Shown in pieces: positions 1 to 6,595 of a stretch of 7,484 bases of DNA. Origin of the DNA: Candidatus Poseidoniaceae archaeon (GTDB lineage Archaea; Thermoplasmatota; Poseidoniia; Poseidoniales; Poseidoniaceae); contig JAKMFF010000202.1 of the NCBI GenBank assembly GCA_022425585.1, forward strand, positions 1-7,484, read 5' to 3'. The position numbers were made by a program, and so were the translations under genes. How positions within the stretch are numbered: the first letter of the stretch is position 1; every line of letters starts with the position of its first letter. Under the pieces are notes generated by a model. It worked only from the letters and a program-made list of their open reading frames with translations, searched no databases and was not told the DNA's origin.

Positions 1-641
1 GGTACGGTTATTCCCCAGTTGTGGTAAGCAGAGCCAAACGCAACTGTACCATCTCCAACTGAAACTTGCCAGCTTTTCTTAAACTCCTCAGGAGCAAATT
101 GCTTGATTAGGTTGTTGACTTTCTTGATTGTCTCAGTAAATCTAGCCATCATATCTTCAGGAGTTACTTGTAGTTCGTTGATAAGTCGGTCAACTTTATT
201 GATAAAAAGTACCGGCTTTACCTTTTCCTTGAGAGCTTGCCTAACTACAGTTTCAGTTTGTGGCATTGGTCCTTCAACAGCACATGCTAGGATGAAACAT
301 CCATCAACAGCACGCATTGCTCTTGTTACGTCACCACCAAAGTCAACGTGACCTGGGGTATCGATTAGGTTGATCAAATAGTCTGTGCCTTCAACTTCGT
401 GGACCATTGAAGCAGAAGCAGCGTTGATAGTGATTCCACGAGCAGATTCTTGTTCGTCAAAATCCAAAACACGTGCAGCACCGGCTAATTCTGATGACAT
501 CATTCCTGCACCAGCGATAAGGTTGTCAGACAATGTTGTCTTCCCGTGGTCAATGTGTGCAGCAATACATAGATTACGAATCTGAGGTAGTATATGCATA
601 ACTTCTGTTGCTTTCTTGATATTGTCTTCTTTTCGGCCCAT
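1..641 (-). CDS. fusA: Archaeal translation elongation factor 2 (EF-2), N-terminal part; 3' end beyond the left edge
   Basis: This is the GTP-driven translocase that moves tRNA and mRNA through the ribosome after each peptide bond. Only 213 codons are inside the window, covering most of the G domain; the full family protein is about 730 residues. The translation begins [15 protein letters not shown] and shows all the expected GTPase motifs: P-loop AHIDHGKTT (residues 28-36), switch I RGITI (68-72), DTPGHVDF (94-101) and NKVD (148-151). The [19 protein letters not shown] stretch is typical of archaeal/eukaryotic EF-2 rather than bacterial EF-G. The ATG at 641-639 is preceded by GGTGA (650-646) with a 4-base gap, which fixes the start. 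It is the last visible gene of the rps12-rps7 cluster, but is separated from rps7 by the cyclotransferase-like gene. No stop or frameshift is seen. Identification is near certain. Confidence 0.97.
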   Translation of the reverse strand, partial: MGRKEDNIKKATEVMHILPQIRNLCIAAHIDHGKTTLSDNLIAGAGMMSSELAGAARVLDFDEQESARGITINAASASMVHEVEGTDYLINLIDTPGHVDFGGDVTRAMRAVDGCFILACAVEGPMPQTETVVRQALKEKVKPVLFINKVDRLINELQVTPEDMMARFTETIKKVNNLIKQFAPEEFKKSWQVSVGDGTVAFGSAYHNWGITV

Positions 642-645
642 GTGT

Positions 646-650
646 TCACC
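646..650 (-). promoter_or_regulatory. Shine-Dalgarno site of EF-2
   Basis: GGTGA on the minus strand, four bases (ACAC) before the ATG of EF-2. It matches the core of the archaeal anti-SD target and has about the same spacing as the sites of rps7 and rps12 here, so it decides the EF-2 start. Confidence 0.8.
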
Positions 651-695
651 ACTTCTCGATGTACCAACCCACTAAAAAGGGGTTCTTAAGCAACT

Positions 696-705
696 CGGAT
701 ATAGT
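696..705 (-). promoter_or_regulatory. Weak candidate TATA element for a separate EF-2 promoter
   Basis: The 90-base gap between the cyclotransferase-like gene and EF-2 contains ACTATATCCG on the minus strand. If it is a TATA box, transcription would start near 674, giving a leader of roughly 33 bases that includes the GGTGA site. A second AT-rich stretch, TTAAAT, lies about 12 bases further upstream and is part of an inverted repeat. The match is modest; EF-2 could equally be read from the rps12 promoter. Confidence 0.3.
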
Positions 706-722
706 TGAAGATTTAATCAACT
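703..722 (-). repeat. Short inverted repeat (6-bp arms) after the cyclotransferase-like gene
   Basis: AGTTGA (722-717) and TCAACT (708-703) are perfect complements around an 8-base loop. It begins 10 bases after the stop codon of the upstream gene. It is not followed by a T-run on either strand, so it is not a textbook terminator; it may be a processing site, a weak attenuator or chance. Confidence 0.35.
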
Positions 723-731
723 GTTTAGAGT

Positions 732-1565
732 TCACCAAATGCCGTTAGAAATAACAGGATAGTTGGCTAAATCTTGGCAAAAAAAGTAACAATGACCCCA
801 AACAATTCTGTTATCACCGTACTTTGCAGGGATGATTTTCCTAGCATAATATGGTGGGGTTAAGTCAGCTCCCTCTATACGGTCTAATTCTATTAAATCG
901 TTTTTCAGGTCGTCGCTAAAATATATCTCGCACAGGATTTCATTATTTCCATCCACTAAAGCAGGATATTGTCCTAAATCATACAATTCACCTAAAATTG
1001 TGCCATCAGAAATATATCTGCCAGGCATTATACTCTCTCGACTGTTATTCCTCTTTAAAGTCCCATACACAATAATGTAGCCTTGATTATTATTCTCTTC
1101 ATTGCTTTTCGCTTTGGCTATGTCGGTGGTTGGCATTCCTCTGCGACTTAGTCCATTAACAACTAATCCGTGATATTTTTCTGTAGGGTTAAAAAATTCA
1201 TCACCAGAATACTTTACTGAAATATAGGTTAAAGCTTCTATTATATCACCAGTTTCTGTAATTACTTTAACCATCTTCCGGCCGTAATGTTTTGGATATC
1301 CTTCCTTGTCATCTAGGATCTCAATACATTCTTGATCAACGATAAATAAACTTCCATATACCCTGTTTAAATCTGAATCCGCCTCTAGTAAATTAGCAGC
1401 ACCACCATTTCGGCCTGTAGAATAATGACTGTAATTGGTCACGTAACCTGGCAAAAATGCTCGACAGTGTTCAACCAATCCACTATCTAGATGGTTATTT
1501 TTAATACACCATTGTTTCCAGTCATCTAAGTCTAGATTGGAACCATAGGCGAAGTAATAGTTCAT
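732..1565 (-). CDS. Two-domain gamma-glutamylcyclotransferase-like protein (GGCT domain plus AIG2/YtfP-like domain)
   Basis: A 277-residue protein that looks like two cyclotransferase-fold domains in one chain. The first (about 1-143) opens with YFAYGSNL (4-11), the substrate-cradling YGS motif of the GGCT family, and carries the likely catalytic glutamate E88 in DDKEGYPKHY. The second (about 162-277) restarts with IIVYGTLKRNNS (164-175), the AIG2/GGACT/YtfP signature, followed by LYDLGQYPAL (194-203) and a second candidate catalytic glutamate, E231 in LDRIEG. A linker rich in K, N and E joins them (about 150-161). Family members release 5-oxoproline from gamma-glutamyl peptides or amines; the substrate here is unknown. 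No signal peptide or membrane segment is seen, so it should be cytosolic. The gene lies between rps7 and EF-2 on the same strand, is richer in A+T than its neighbours, and has no Shine-Dalgarno before the ATG at 1565. Fold call is strong; specific activity is open. Confidence 0.87.
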   Translation of the reverse strand: MNYYFAYGSNLDLDDWKQWCIKNNHLDSGLVEHCRAFLPGYVTNYSHYSTGRNGGAANLLEADSDLNRVYGSLFIVDQECIEILDDKEGYPKHYGRKMVKVITETGDIIEALTYISVKYSGDEFFNPTEKYHGLVVNGLSRRGMPTTDIAKAKSNEENNNQGYIIVYGTLKRNNSRESIMPGRYISDGTILGELYDLGQYPALVDGNNEILCEIYFSDDLKNDLIELDRIEGADLTPPYYARKIIPAKYGDNRIVWGHCYFFCQDLANYPVISNGIW

Positions 1566-1588
1566 AGTTGGACAATAACTAACACCTA

Positions 1589-1595
1589 CATAAAT
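1589..1595 (-). promoter_or_regulatory. Candidate TATA box of a leaderless promoter for the cyclotransferase-like gene
   Basis: ATTTATG on the minus strand is centred about 27 bases before the ATG at 1565. That is the spacing at which an archaeal TATA box would place the transcription start at or next to the A of the start codon. No GGTG core lies at a useful distance (the nearest, GGTG, is 17 bases away), which fits a leaderless mRNA. It sits in the 57-base gap after rps7. Confidence 0.45.
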
Positions 1596-1622
1596 CCAGT
1601 AGGTTAGGGGAACGGTAATGAA

Positions 1623-2252
1623 TCATCGAGCAGATGATGCGATTCTCTCTAGTTCTTCCTTCTTAGATACTGCATAAGAGGTTACGTCCCCTGCAGATGC
1701 TTTGTTCAACTCATTGATGATACAATTAGTAAGAGTTCTCTTGGATTTGTGAGTTCCTTGTTGTGCGCCCTTTGCTAGGTTTCTTAGCGCAACATCAAGT
1801 CTTCTAGATGGGGATGAATCTACAGCCTTTGGTTGTGAGACAGCACCGAATTTAATTCTCGTAATTTCTTCCATTGGAGCACCGTTACAGATTGCATCAA
1901 CGAATGTTTGTAGTGGATTATTGCCTGATTTTTCCGCAATATTATCTAGAGCAGCCTCAAATGCTTTCATGGCTCCTTGTTTCTTGCCGGTGTATGGCCC
2001 AGTTCTCATCAGTTTGTTGATATATCTTTCAACAACAGATAACTTAGCTTTGCCAAACCACGCATTTGCGTGTCTTCCGCCAGTATGAGGAACACCCACG
2101 GTTGTCAAGTTGATGTATGGGGCAAGTCCTGGATCCTTACAAGTTACTTCAGAAGCATCCCACTTGCCAAAGACAAGTGTACCAATCCCTGCAATCGGCT
2201 TAATTTCTTCCTGTACTGGGGCGGTTTCTTCAACAACTTCTGCTTCTGACAA
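1623..2252 (-). CDS. rps7: Small ribosomal subunit protein uS7 (archaeal S7), TTG start
   Basis: S7 nucleates assembly of the 30S head and touches the mRNA exit and E site. The 209-residue protein has the archaeal core from about residue 28 onward: GKWDASEVTCKDPGLAPYIN, then GGRHANAWFGKAKLSVVERY, TGKKQ, NP(L)QTFVDAI, TRIKFGAVSQPKAVDSSPSRR, and the C-terminal KKEELERIASSAR. The first 20 or so residues form an acidic extension (SEAEVVEETAPVQEE) absent from bacterial S7 and variable in archaea. The start is TTG at 2252-2250: no ATG precedes the conserved core, and GGTGA stands four bases upstream. Only 9 bases separate the rps12 stop from this start, so translation is probably coupled. Length and sequence are normal for the family. 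Confidence 0.97.
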   Translation of the reverse strand: MSEAEVVEETAPVQEEIKPIAGIGTLVFGKWDASEVTCKDPGLAPYINLTTVGVPHTGGRHANAWFGKAKLSVVERYINKLMRTGPYTGKKQGAMKAFEAALDNIAEKSGNNPLQTFVDAICNGAPMEEITRIKFGAVSQPKAVDSSPSRRLDVALRNLAKGAQQGTHKSKRTLTNCIINELNKASAGDVTSYAVSKKEELERIASSAR

Positions 2253-2256
2253 ATAA

Positions 2257-2264
2257 TCACCTCA
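2257..2264 (-). promoter_or_regulatory. rps7 Shine-Dalgarno overlapping the rps12 stop codon
   Basis: Minus-strand TGAGGTGA: the TGA stop of rps12 (2264-2262) supplies the first bases of the SD, which runs on as GGTGA (2261-2257). Four bases later comes the TTG start of rps7. The match is strong enough to explain use of a weak TTG codon in a highly expressed gene, and it implies stop-restart coupling. Confidence 0.8.
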
Positions 2265-2690
2265 TCTAATTGGCTTCTCTTTTCTGCCACGTACCATTTC
2301 GTTCAAAGATACGCCGTTAACTTGAATCACTTTGTATCTGACTCCGGGTATGTCTCCGTACGAACGGCCCATGCGTCCACCGATACCTTCAACCATAACT
2401 TCATCGTGTTCGTCAATGAAGTTAATTGCACCATCTCCTGGAGCAAATGCGGTTAGTTTGTTACCGTTTTTAATTAGTGAAATTTTAACTGCTTTTCTAA
2501 TTCCAGAGTTAGGTTGTTTGGCTTCGATGCCAACCTTTTCTATAACGATGCCCTTAGCTTGTGTTGAACCAGCAAGCGGGTCATGTTTGGCTCTAGACTT
2601 GAGCATACGCTTCTTGTATCTACGGTCAGACCAACGGAATTTTTGTCGGTCTTTTGCCATCTTTGCACCGGCGAATAATCCTCTACCCAT
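2262..2690 (-). CDS. rps12: Small ribosomal subunit protein uS12 (archaeal S12)
   Basis: S12 lies in the decoding centre of the 30S subunit and controls accuracy. Starting at the ATG at 2690-2688 the protein is [10 protein letters not shown]... of 142 residues, the usual archaeal length. Visible family signatures are [11 protein letters not shown] near the N-terminus, [66 protein letters not shown] and the terminal RKEKPIR. The usual PNSAIRK is PNSGIRK here, a mild change. Two ATG codons lie back to back (2693 and 2690); the second leaves five bases after GGTGA and gives the family's MGRG start, so I prefer it. A longer reading from a TTG at 2741 runs through the TATA element and is rejected. 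It is first gene of the cluster. Confidence 0.97.
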   Translation of the reverse strand: MGRGLFAGAKMAKDRQKFRWSDRRYKKRMLKSRAKHDPLAGSTQAKGIVIEKVGIEAKQPNSGIRKAVKISLIKNGNKLTAFAPGDGAINFIDEHDEVMVEGIGGRMGRSYGDIPGVRYKVIQVNGVSLNEMVRGRKEKPIR

Positions 2691-2695
2691 CATAA

Positions 2696-2700
2696 TCACC
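2696..2700 (-). promoter_or_regulatory. Shine-Dalgarno site of rps12
   Basis: GGTGA within GAGGTGATT on the minus strand. The gap is 2 bases to the first ATG and 5 bases to the second; other GGTGA sites in the window use 4, which favours the second ATG (2690). Confidence 0.75.
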
Positions 2701-2731
2701 TCATTGAAGCAATTCGCCGACTTGAAGCCCC

Positions 2732-2738
2732 TATTTAA
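2732..2738 (-). promoter_or_regulatory. TATA box of the rps12 cluster promoter
   Basis: TTAAATA on the minus strand is a good archaeal TATA match. Transcription would be expected about 25 bases downstream, near 2710, giving a leader of roughly 20 bases that contains the GGTGA at 2696-2700. This is the most convincing promoter in the window and presumably drives rps12-rps7 and perhaps the genes beyond. Confidence 0.6.
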
Positions 2739-2741
2739 CAA

Positions 2742-2856
2742 CGACCCTTGAGAAGTAATTTTTCGATGGACTGATTATCATAATTCAAGCGTTATTTCCC
2801 ATGGTTTCACGACATTCAGTATGAAAGGTTAAGCCATTGGTTCATTTGGGTATATT
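2742..2856. other. Divergent intergenic region between rps12 and the UbiD gene
   Basis: No gene, RNA or repeat was recognised here. It must hold the plus-strand promoter of the UbiD unit, but no TATA box stands at the expected distance from the ATG at 2857. AT-rich candidates such as TTATTT (2792-2797) or TTATCATAATT (2775-2785) would imply leaders of about 35 to 55 bases. There is no GGTG core before the ATG; only a GGGT at 2848-2851. Confidence 0.4.
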
Positions 2857-4128
2857 ATGGCCTTCAGAGACCATCTTGCCGCGGCAGAAAAAATATCACA
2901 ACCCATCAGCCTGATTCACGGTATGTGGGAGTATTCTAGAAGTCGGAATAACCCTATGTTATTGTTTGAAAATATTACAGAAACACCCGGCCACAGAGCA
3001 GCAGTTAATTTGCTTACTCGGGAGAGATTGTGTGCAGCCATTGGAATTACACCAGAAGAATATATCGACACATTAGCTTGGGCTATGGAAAACCCCTCGA
3101 CCCCTGTCTTGATAGAGCCATCCAAGTCTGAGTGTTTTGAAAATCAACAAACTAAAGTAAACCTACTGGAAATACCAATCCCGCATCACTGGCCTCAAGA
3201 TCGAGGCCGCTATTCATCTGCTAGCGTCATAATTGCCGAATATGACGGAATTAGGAATATGTCATTTCACCGTCAATTCTTGCGCGATGAGAACCACACA
3301 GTTGTTCGTTTAGTACCTAGGCATCTAAGGACCATGATGACAACCGCAAGAGCAAATGGTGATACTGTCAATATAGCAGTTGTTAATGCTCCTGACCCAG
3401 TTGTCTTGTTAGCAGCAGCAATGTCATTTGATGAAAATATCGATGAATTAACTATCGCAGCAGCATTACATGAAAAATTGTATAATAAGCCACTAAAACT
3501 CACTACAATGCCTAATGGCGTGGTAGTTCCGGCTGAATCGGAATATGTGTTTTGGGGTAATATCACTCTTGAAAATGACGATGAGGGTCCATATGTGGAC
3601 ATAACTGGAACCTTAGATGATGTTAGACAAGAACCAGTCATTGAATTTGCCGGGCTGGTTCATAGAAATAACCCAATATTCCATGCACTTATTCCTGGTG
3701 AGGCTGAGCACAAAACTTTGATGGGTCTTCCAAGGTCTCCAACTATCAAAGATGCTGTTTCGAAAGTTTGTGAGTGCCTCGATGTACACATGACTGAAGG
3801 CGGCTGTGGGTGGCTTGCTGCTGTAGTTAAAATCCGTAAAAATAATCCTGATGACGCAATAAAAGCCATTGAAGCAGCCTTGGCTGGACATCGCAGTATG
3901 AAGATGGTAACTGTTGTTGATGAAGATATCGATATTGCTGACCCAGTTCGAGTAGAATGGGCGATGGTTACCCGATGGCAACCTGACCGAGATACGGTGA
4001 TTTTGTCAAACCAAAAGGGTAGTTCCCTGGATCCATCACGGTATGAGGACGGTACTACTTCGAAAGTTGGATTTGATGCAACAATTGCTTTTGATGCTGA
4101 TAAATCTGGGTTCATGTCGGTTCAATGA
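2857..4128 (+). CDS. UbiD-family prenylated-FMN-dependent decarboxylase, probably anhydromevalonate phosphate decarboxylase
   Basis: UbiD enzymes use prenylated FMN plus a divalent metal and K+ to remove CO2 from unsaturated acids. The 423-residue product begins MAFRDHL like the family and contains ENITETPGHRAAVNLL (38-53), RNMSFHR (133-139) of the cofactor/metal site, PRH (154-156), and VPAESEYVFWG (224-234). The active-site segment is EGPYVD (243-248), where classic UbiD/Fdc1 enzymes have EGPFGE; the second acid is therefore Asp rather than Glu. The C-terminal part holds VVDEDIDIADPVRVEWAM (353-370). The short length and the EGP-aromatic-V-D motif are those I associate with the archaeal branch that includes anhydromevalonate phosphate decarboxylase, which helps make isopentenyl phosphate for membrane lipids; that assignment is inference. 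The protein is soluble. It is first gene of a unit with the TPR and Nudix genes and is divergent from rps12. The ATG start has no clear SD. Confidence 0.9.
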   Translation: MAFRDHLAAAEKISQPISLIHGMWEYSRSRNNPMLLFENITETPGHRAAVNLLTRERLCAAIGITPEEYIDTLAWAMENPSTPVLIEPSKSECFENQQTKVNLLEIPIPHHWPQDRGRYSSASVIIAEYDGIRNMSFHRQFLRDENHTVVRLVPRHLRTMMTTARANGDTVNIAVVNAPDPVVLLAAAMSFDENIDELTIAAALHEKLYNKPLKLTTMPNGVVVPAESEYVFWGNITLENDDEGPYVDITGTLDDVRQEPVIEFAGLVHRNNPIFHALIPGEAEHKTLMGLPRSPTIKDAVSKVCECLDVHMTEGGCGWLAAVVKIRKNNPDDAIKAIEAALAGHRSMKMVTVVDEDIDIADPVRVEWAMVTRWQPDRDTVILSNQKGSSLDPSRYEDGTTSKVGFDATIAFDADKSGFMSVQ

Positions 4129-4132
4129 GGTG
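4126..4132 (+). promoter_or_regulatory. SD of the TPR gene overlapping the UbiD stop codon
   Basis: TGAGGTG: the UbiD stop TGA (4126-4128) runs straight into GGTG (4129-4132), followed five bases later by TTG at 4138. The layout copies the rps12-rps7 junction, including the 9-base gap from stop to start, and points to coupled translation. Confidence 0.75.
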
Positions 4133-4137
4133 TTTAA

Positions 4138-5139
4138 TTGGAAGGTGACAGTAGAGATCTGTTGCAACATCCAAGGCGTAATCTAGGAAATCGATATAGG
4201 TCGCAGGCAAGGAAATTTGCCAAATTAGCTTCAATCGATGATACGAGATTTTCCGACAATATTTCTTGGGCTGAGCAAAGTGCACGACAAGCTATTTTGT
4301 ATGATTTTACGGAAGAAGAAAATTGGCGCTGTTTGGCTGACATCAAAGTAATTCTTGGCGATGCTGAAGGGCTTAGTTCAGTTTTAGAAGATGTTTTTTC
4401 AATTTTAGGCAGAGATCCTGAACAGGTTGATCAATTAACTGGAATAGATTTCTTAACCTTAGGTCTTGAACTATTGGAGGCTGCCTTCGCCAGGGATCCT
4501 CTTAATCCAGATGTTTGGTGGGAGAGAATCAATTCTCGGGAAATTGAATCTGAAAGCCTTGAATCATTTGTTGAAAGGTGTGGTCGATTAGACTTTAGGG
4601 ATCAGCGAGCAAATATCATATTTGGGCGCAGAATAGAGCGAATTAGAGATTCTGGGCAGATTGATTTATTCATTATTTTAGCCAGGAATTTATTGGCTCA
4701 CAGACCGCAAAACCATGAACTTTGGATGGAACTTGGTAGGCTTTATGAGCGAAGAAATGAAGCTGAAGAGGCTTGGATTTGCTATGACCACGTCCAAAAT
4801 CTTCGTGCTCATCAAACCCCTAGAGATGACTTCATGCACCGTTTGCATTCACGTATGGATGGTGGGGATAAACAGCATTGGACAAAACCGCCAGTATCTA
4901 AGCGTCAAGAATTTTTAGATCAAATGGTTCTTTTGGCAGGTAGAGTTTCTGAACCTGCTATAGCGTACCAGGATGATGAACTATCTGCAGAAATCGAAAA
5001 CAAGGATGAACAAAAATTAATCCAACTAATTCAACAAAGTAATTTCTCTGAAGCATTTTTTGTCGCTAGAAGACTAGTTGCCTCGGGTGAAGAGTGGGCT
5101 TTAGAATACTTAGAACAAGCAAAGCAGGGTTTGGATTAG
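4138..5139 (+). CDS. TPR-like helical repeat protein, function unknown; TTG start
   Basis: A 333-residue, charged, almost entirely helical-looking soluble protein with no signal peptide or membrane span. The clearest repeat is at about 192-222 ([20 protein letters not shown] followed by AWICYDH), with the W/L/G/Y/A pattern of a TPR; weaker helix pairs are seen at about 42-75, 105-135 and 290-330. TPR proteins usually act as scaffolds for protein partners, but none can be named. The start is TTG at 4138, because an SD overlaps the UbiD stop just upstream. It lies 9 bases after UbiD and 1 base before the Nudix gene, so all three are probably co-transcribed. It has no obvious sequence likeness to the other TPR-like protein at 5526-6593 beyond repeat character. 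I do not recognise a named family. Confidence 0.82.
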   Translation: MEGDSRDLLQHPRRNLGNRYRSQARKFAKLASIDDTRFSDNISWAEQSARQAILYDFTEEENWRCLADIKVILGDAEGLSSVLEDVFSILGRDPEQVDQLTGIDFLTLGLELLEAAFARDPLNPDVWWERINSREIESESLESFVERCGRLDFRDQRANIIFGRRIERIRDSGQIDLFIILARNLLAHRPQNHELWMELGRLYERRNEAEEAWICYDHVQNLRAHQTPRDDFMHRLHSRMDGGDKQHWTKPPVSKRQEFLDQMVLLAGRVSEPAIAYQDDELSAEIENKDEQKLIQLIQQSNFSEAFFVARRLVASGEEWALEYLEQAKQGLD

Positions 5140-5140
5140 T

Positions 5141-5536
5141 ATGCTTCCAAAATTTGTCTTAGCTTGGATTACTTCTTCGTCAGAAAATAACCCCTCTTTA
5201 GAAAATGGAGGGCACGTAGTTTTTGTCAAACACCCTACAAGAGGCTGGGAAATACCGGGTGGTCACTTGGAGCCGGGAGAATCTCCTGAGCAAGCTCTGG
5301 TAAGAGAGGTATTGGAGGAAACAGGACTCGAGGTTTCCATTGTTGGATGGAATAAAGAATATTATCAAAATGGCTGGGTAGCAAACGCTGTCACTACAGA
5401 AAAGCCACATCAGCATAATTGGCAAGTAAATGATTCCAAGGTTGAAGAAATTAGGTGGTGGGATTCTGTTCCTCCAGTTATTACCTGGACAAAGCAAGAA
5501 TTCATCGATTTAGATAATTGGTATACTAATCAATGA
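5141..5536 (+). CDS. Nudix hydrolase
   Basis: A 131-residue single-domain Nudix protein. The Nudix box is complete at residues 41-63 ([20 protein letters not shown] then TGL), with the metal-binding glutamates E56, E59 and E60 and arginine R55 in place. The [12 protein letters not shown] run before it is typical of small housekeeping members. Such enzymes split nucleoside diphosphates linked to another group X, often oxidised or capped nucleotides; the substrate cannot be read here. The C-terminal part is rich in tryptophan and histidine ([21 protein letters not shown]), which may line the substrate pocket. The ATG at 5141 follows the TPR gene's TAG after one base, and no good SD is visible, so translation probably depends on ribosomes arriving from upstream. 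Its last 11 bases overlap the 3' end of the convergent minus-strand gene. Confidence 0.93.
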   Translation: MLPKFVLAWITSSSENNPSLENGGHVVFVKHPTRGWEIPGGHLEPGESPEQALVREVLEETGLEVSIVGWNKEYYQNGWVANAVTTEKPHQHNWQVNDSKVEEIRWWDSVPPVITWTKQEFIDLDNWYTNQ

Positions 5537-6593
5537 GTGTTAAGATAGACAATCTATCGCCCCAAATTTTAGTGTGTGTTGGGTCGTCATAACATACTTG
5601 AATCATTGCCGCCAAAGTGGCGTCTTCAACTGCATCAGGTTCAGCAAACAGGGTGGAAAATTGTGCCAATTTATCTAGATTCTTAGCGATACTTACCATG
5701 GCTCGTAAATCTGGTCGATGTTCACCAGAATTCGATTTTGGGAGGTTATTATAACACCAATCAAAGACTCCATCGATATCTTTTGGATGTACTAATAGTG
5801 TTGGTCCATCTTGTTCAACAGTTCTAGGTTTTGCATTATTCACCTGTACCTCAAAACGTTTAGCAGAATCATCGATACAATCTAATGAAAGTTCGATGAA
5901 TAATGTTCCTGCCTCGATTGCCATGTTTATCTGGAACGCTCTAATTGCATGTCCATGGGCATTCCATGCATGCCTTGCTGCATCAAACATATGTCCAAGT
6001 GAGGCTCTTATTCTTGAGGCACCCAGCCTAGATATGGCGATGGTTTCCTGAGCATGATCACCTGTTCTGGTTATCTCAGCGTAAACATGCAGTGCCATTA
6101 GTGGCGCACCTGTTGATAATAACAAAGCGGCTTTATTTAGTAATGATAAATCATGATCCCTACTTGCCTTGGCAACAGATTTGAGCCGCAACTCAGCCCA
6201 TTCAAGGTCGTCTTTAGCGCCTTCAATATCACCATTTTCAAATCGTGTTAATCCCCTCTCCATGCGAAGTCGGCCTTCTAATTTTAAATCACGAGTTTCA
6301 GGGTCTTTAGCTATAGCAATTGCATCATTAATTGCTTGTTCAAGCATATTATCACCGAGCATTCTTCTTCTGACAAGACCAATAGTTGCTTGTTCTGCGG
6401 GAGTTAATTGTTCATTTACTATGTCAAATAGTTCAGCGGCATCTAGAAACAATGCTGCTTCAGATATCATCAACCAGGATTCCAATTCCATTTCAGTTTT
6501 CCATTCTTCTAACACTAAAATGTCAACAGGTCCTTGTTCTCGCCACCTGGAGATAAATTTACCCGGCGTGTTAGGTACGTCAATTTGCGTCAT
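5526..6593 (-). CDS. Second TPR-like helical repeat protein, function unknown
   Basis: A 355-residue soluble protein composed largely of helix pairs. TPR-like segments are at about 105-136 ([20 protein letters not shown] continuing KDDLEWAE), 149-175 ([22 protein letters not shown]) and 183-213 ([20 protein letters not shown] then FDAARHAW). Before them is a conserved-looking N-terminal helical stretch (30-60), and after residue 245 a less regular tail with [10 protein letters not shown]. No catalytic motif, signal peptide or membrane segment is visible. The ATG at 6593 lies 2 bases after the stop of the DHH gene, with a GTGA core within that gene's last codons, so the two are very likely one operon. 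The 3' end (TAG at 5528-5526) overlaps the Nudix gene tail-to-tail. A scaffold or adaptor role is plausible from the fold alone; no family name can be given. Confidence 0.85.
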   Translation of the reverse strand: MTQIDVPNTPGKFISRWREQGPVDILVLEEWKTEMELESWLMISEAALFLDAAELFDIVNEQLTPAEQATIGLVRRRMLGDNMLEQAINDAIAIAKDPETRDLKLEGRLRMERGLTRFENGDIEGAKDDLEWAELRLKSVAKASRDHDLSLLNKAALLLSTGAPLMALHVYAEITRTGDHAQETIAISRLGASRIRASLGHMFDAARHAWNAHGHAIRAFQINMAIEAGTLFIELSLDCIDDSAKRFEVQVNNAKPRTVEQDGPTLLVHPKDIDGVFDWCYNNLPKSNSGEHRPDLRAMVSIAKNLDKLAQFSTLFAEPDAVEDATLAAMIQVCYDDPTHTKIWGDRLSILTLID

Positions 6594-6595
6594 GA

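Noticed and set aside
103..585. Plus-strand open frames of 82 and 66 codons opposite EF-2
   Set aside because: They are antisense to the highly conserved EF-2 G domain and show no protein-family features.
703..722. Intrinsic terminator after the cyclotransferase-like gene
   Set aside because: The stem is only 6 bp and AT-rich, and no T-run follows it on either strand; kept only as an inverted repeat.
2691..2741. Longer rps12 start at the TTG at 2741, adding 17 residues
   Set aside because: The extension would read through the TATA box and SD, and archaeal S12 starts at MGRG.
2332..2751. Plus-strand open frame of 139 codons across rps12
   Set aside because: Antisense to S12 over its full length; low-complexity Ser/Pro-rich translation typical of a shadow frame.
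2742..2856. Small RNA, tRNA or riboswitch in the rps12/UbiD gap
   Set aside because: No clover-leaf, conserved box or strong hairpin was seen; it looks like an ordinary divergent promoter region.
3273..4115. Minus-strand open frames of 122, 122 and 151 codons inside the UbiD gene
   Set aside because: Antisense to a well-supported UbiD reading frame, overlapping one another, no SD or motif.
4134..4346. Minus-strand 70-codon frame and plus-strand 67-codon frame (4715-4918) in the TPR gene
   Set aside because: Shadows of the continuous 333-codon frame; no start signals.
5198..5497. Minus-strand 99-codon frame opposite the Nudix gene
   Set aside because: The opposite strand encodes a perfect Nudix box.
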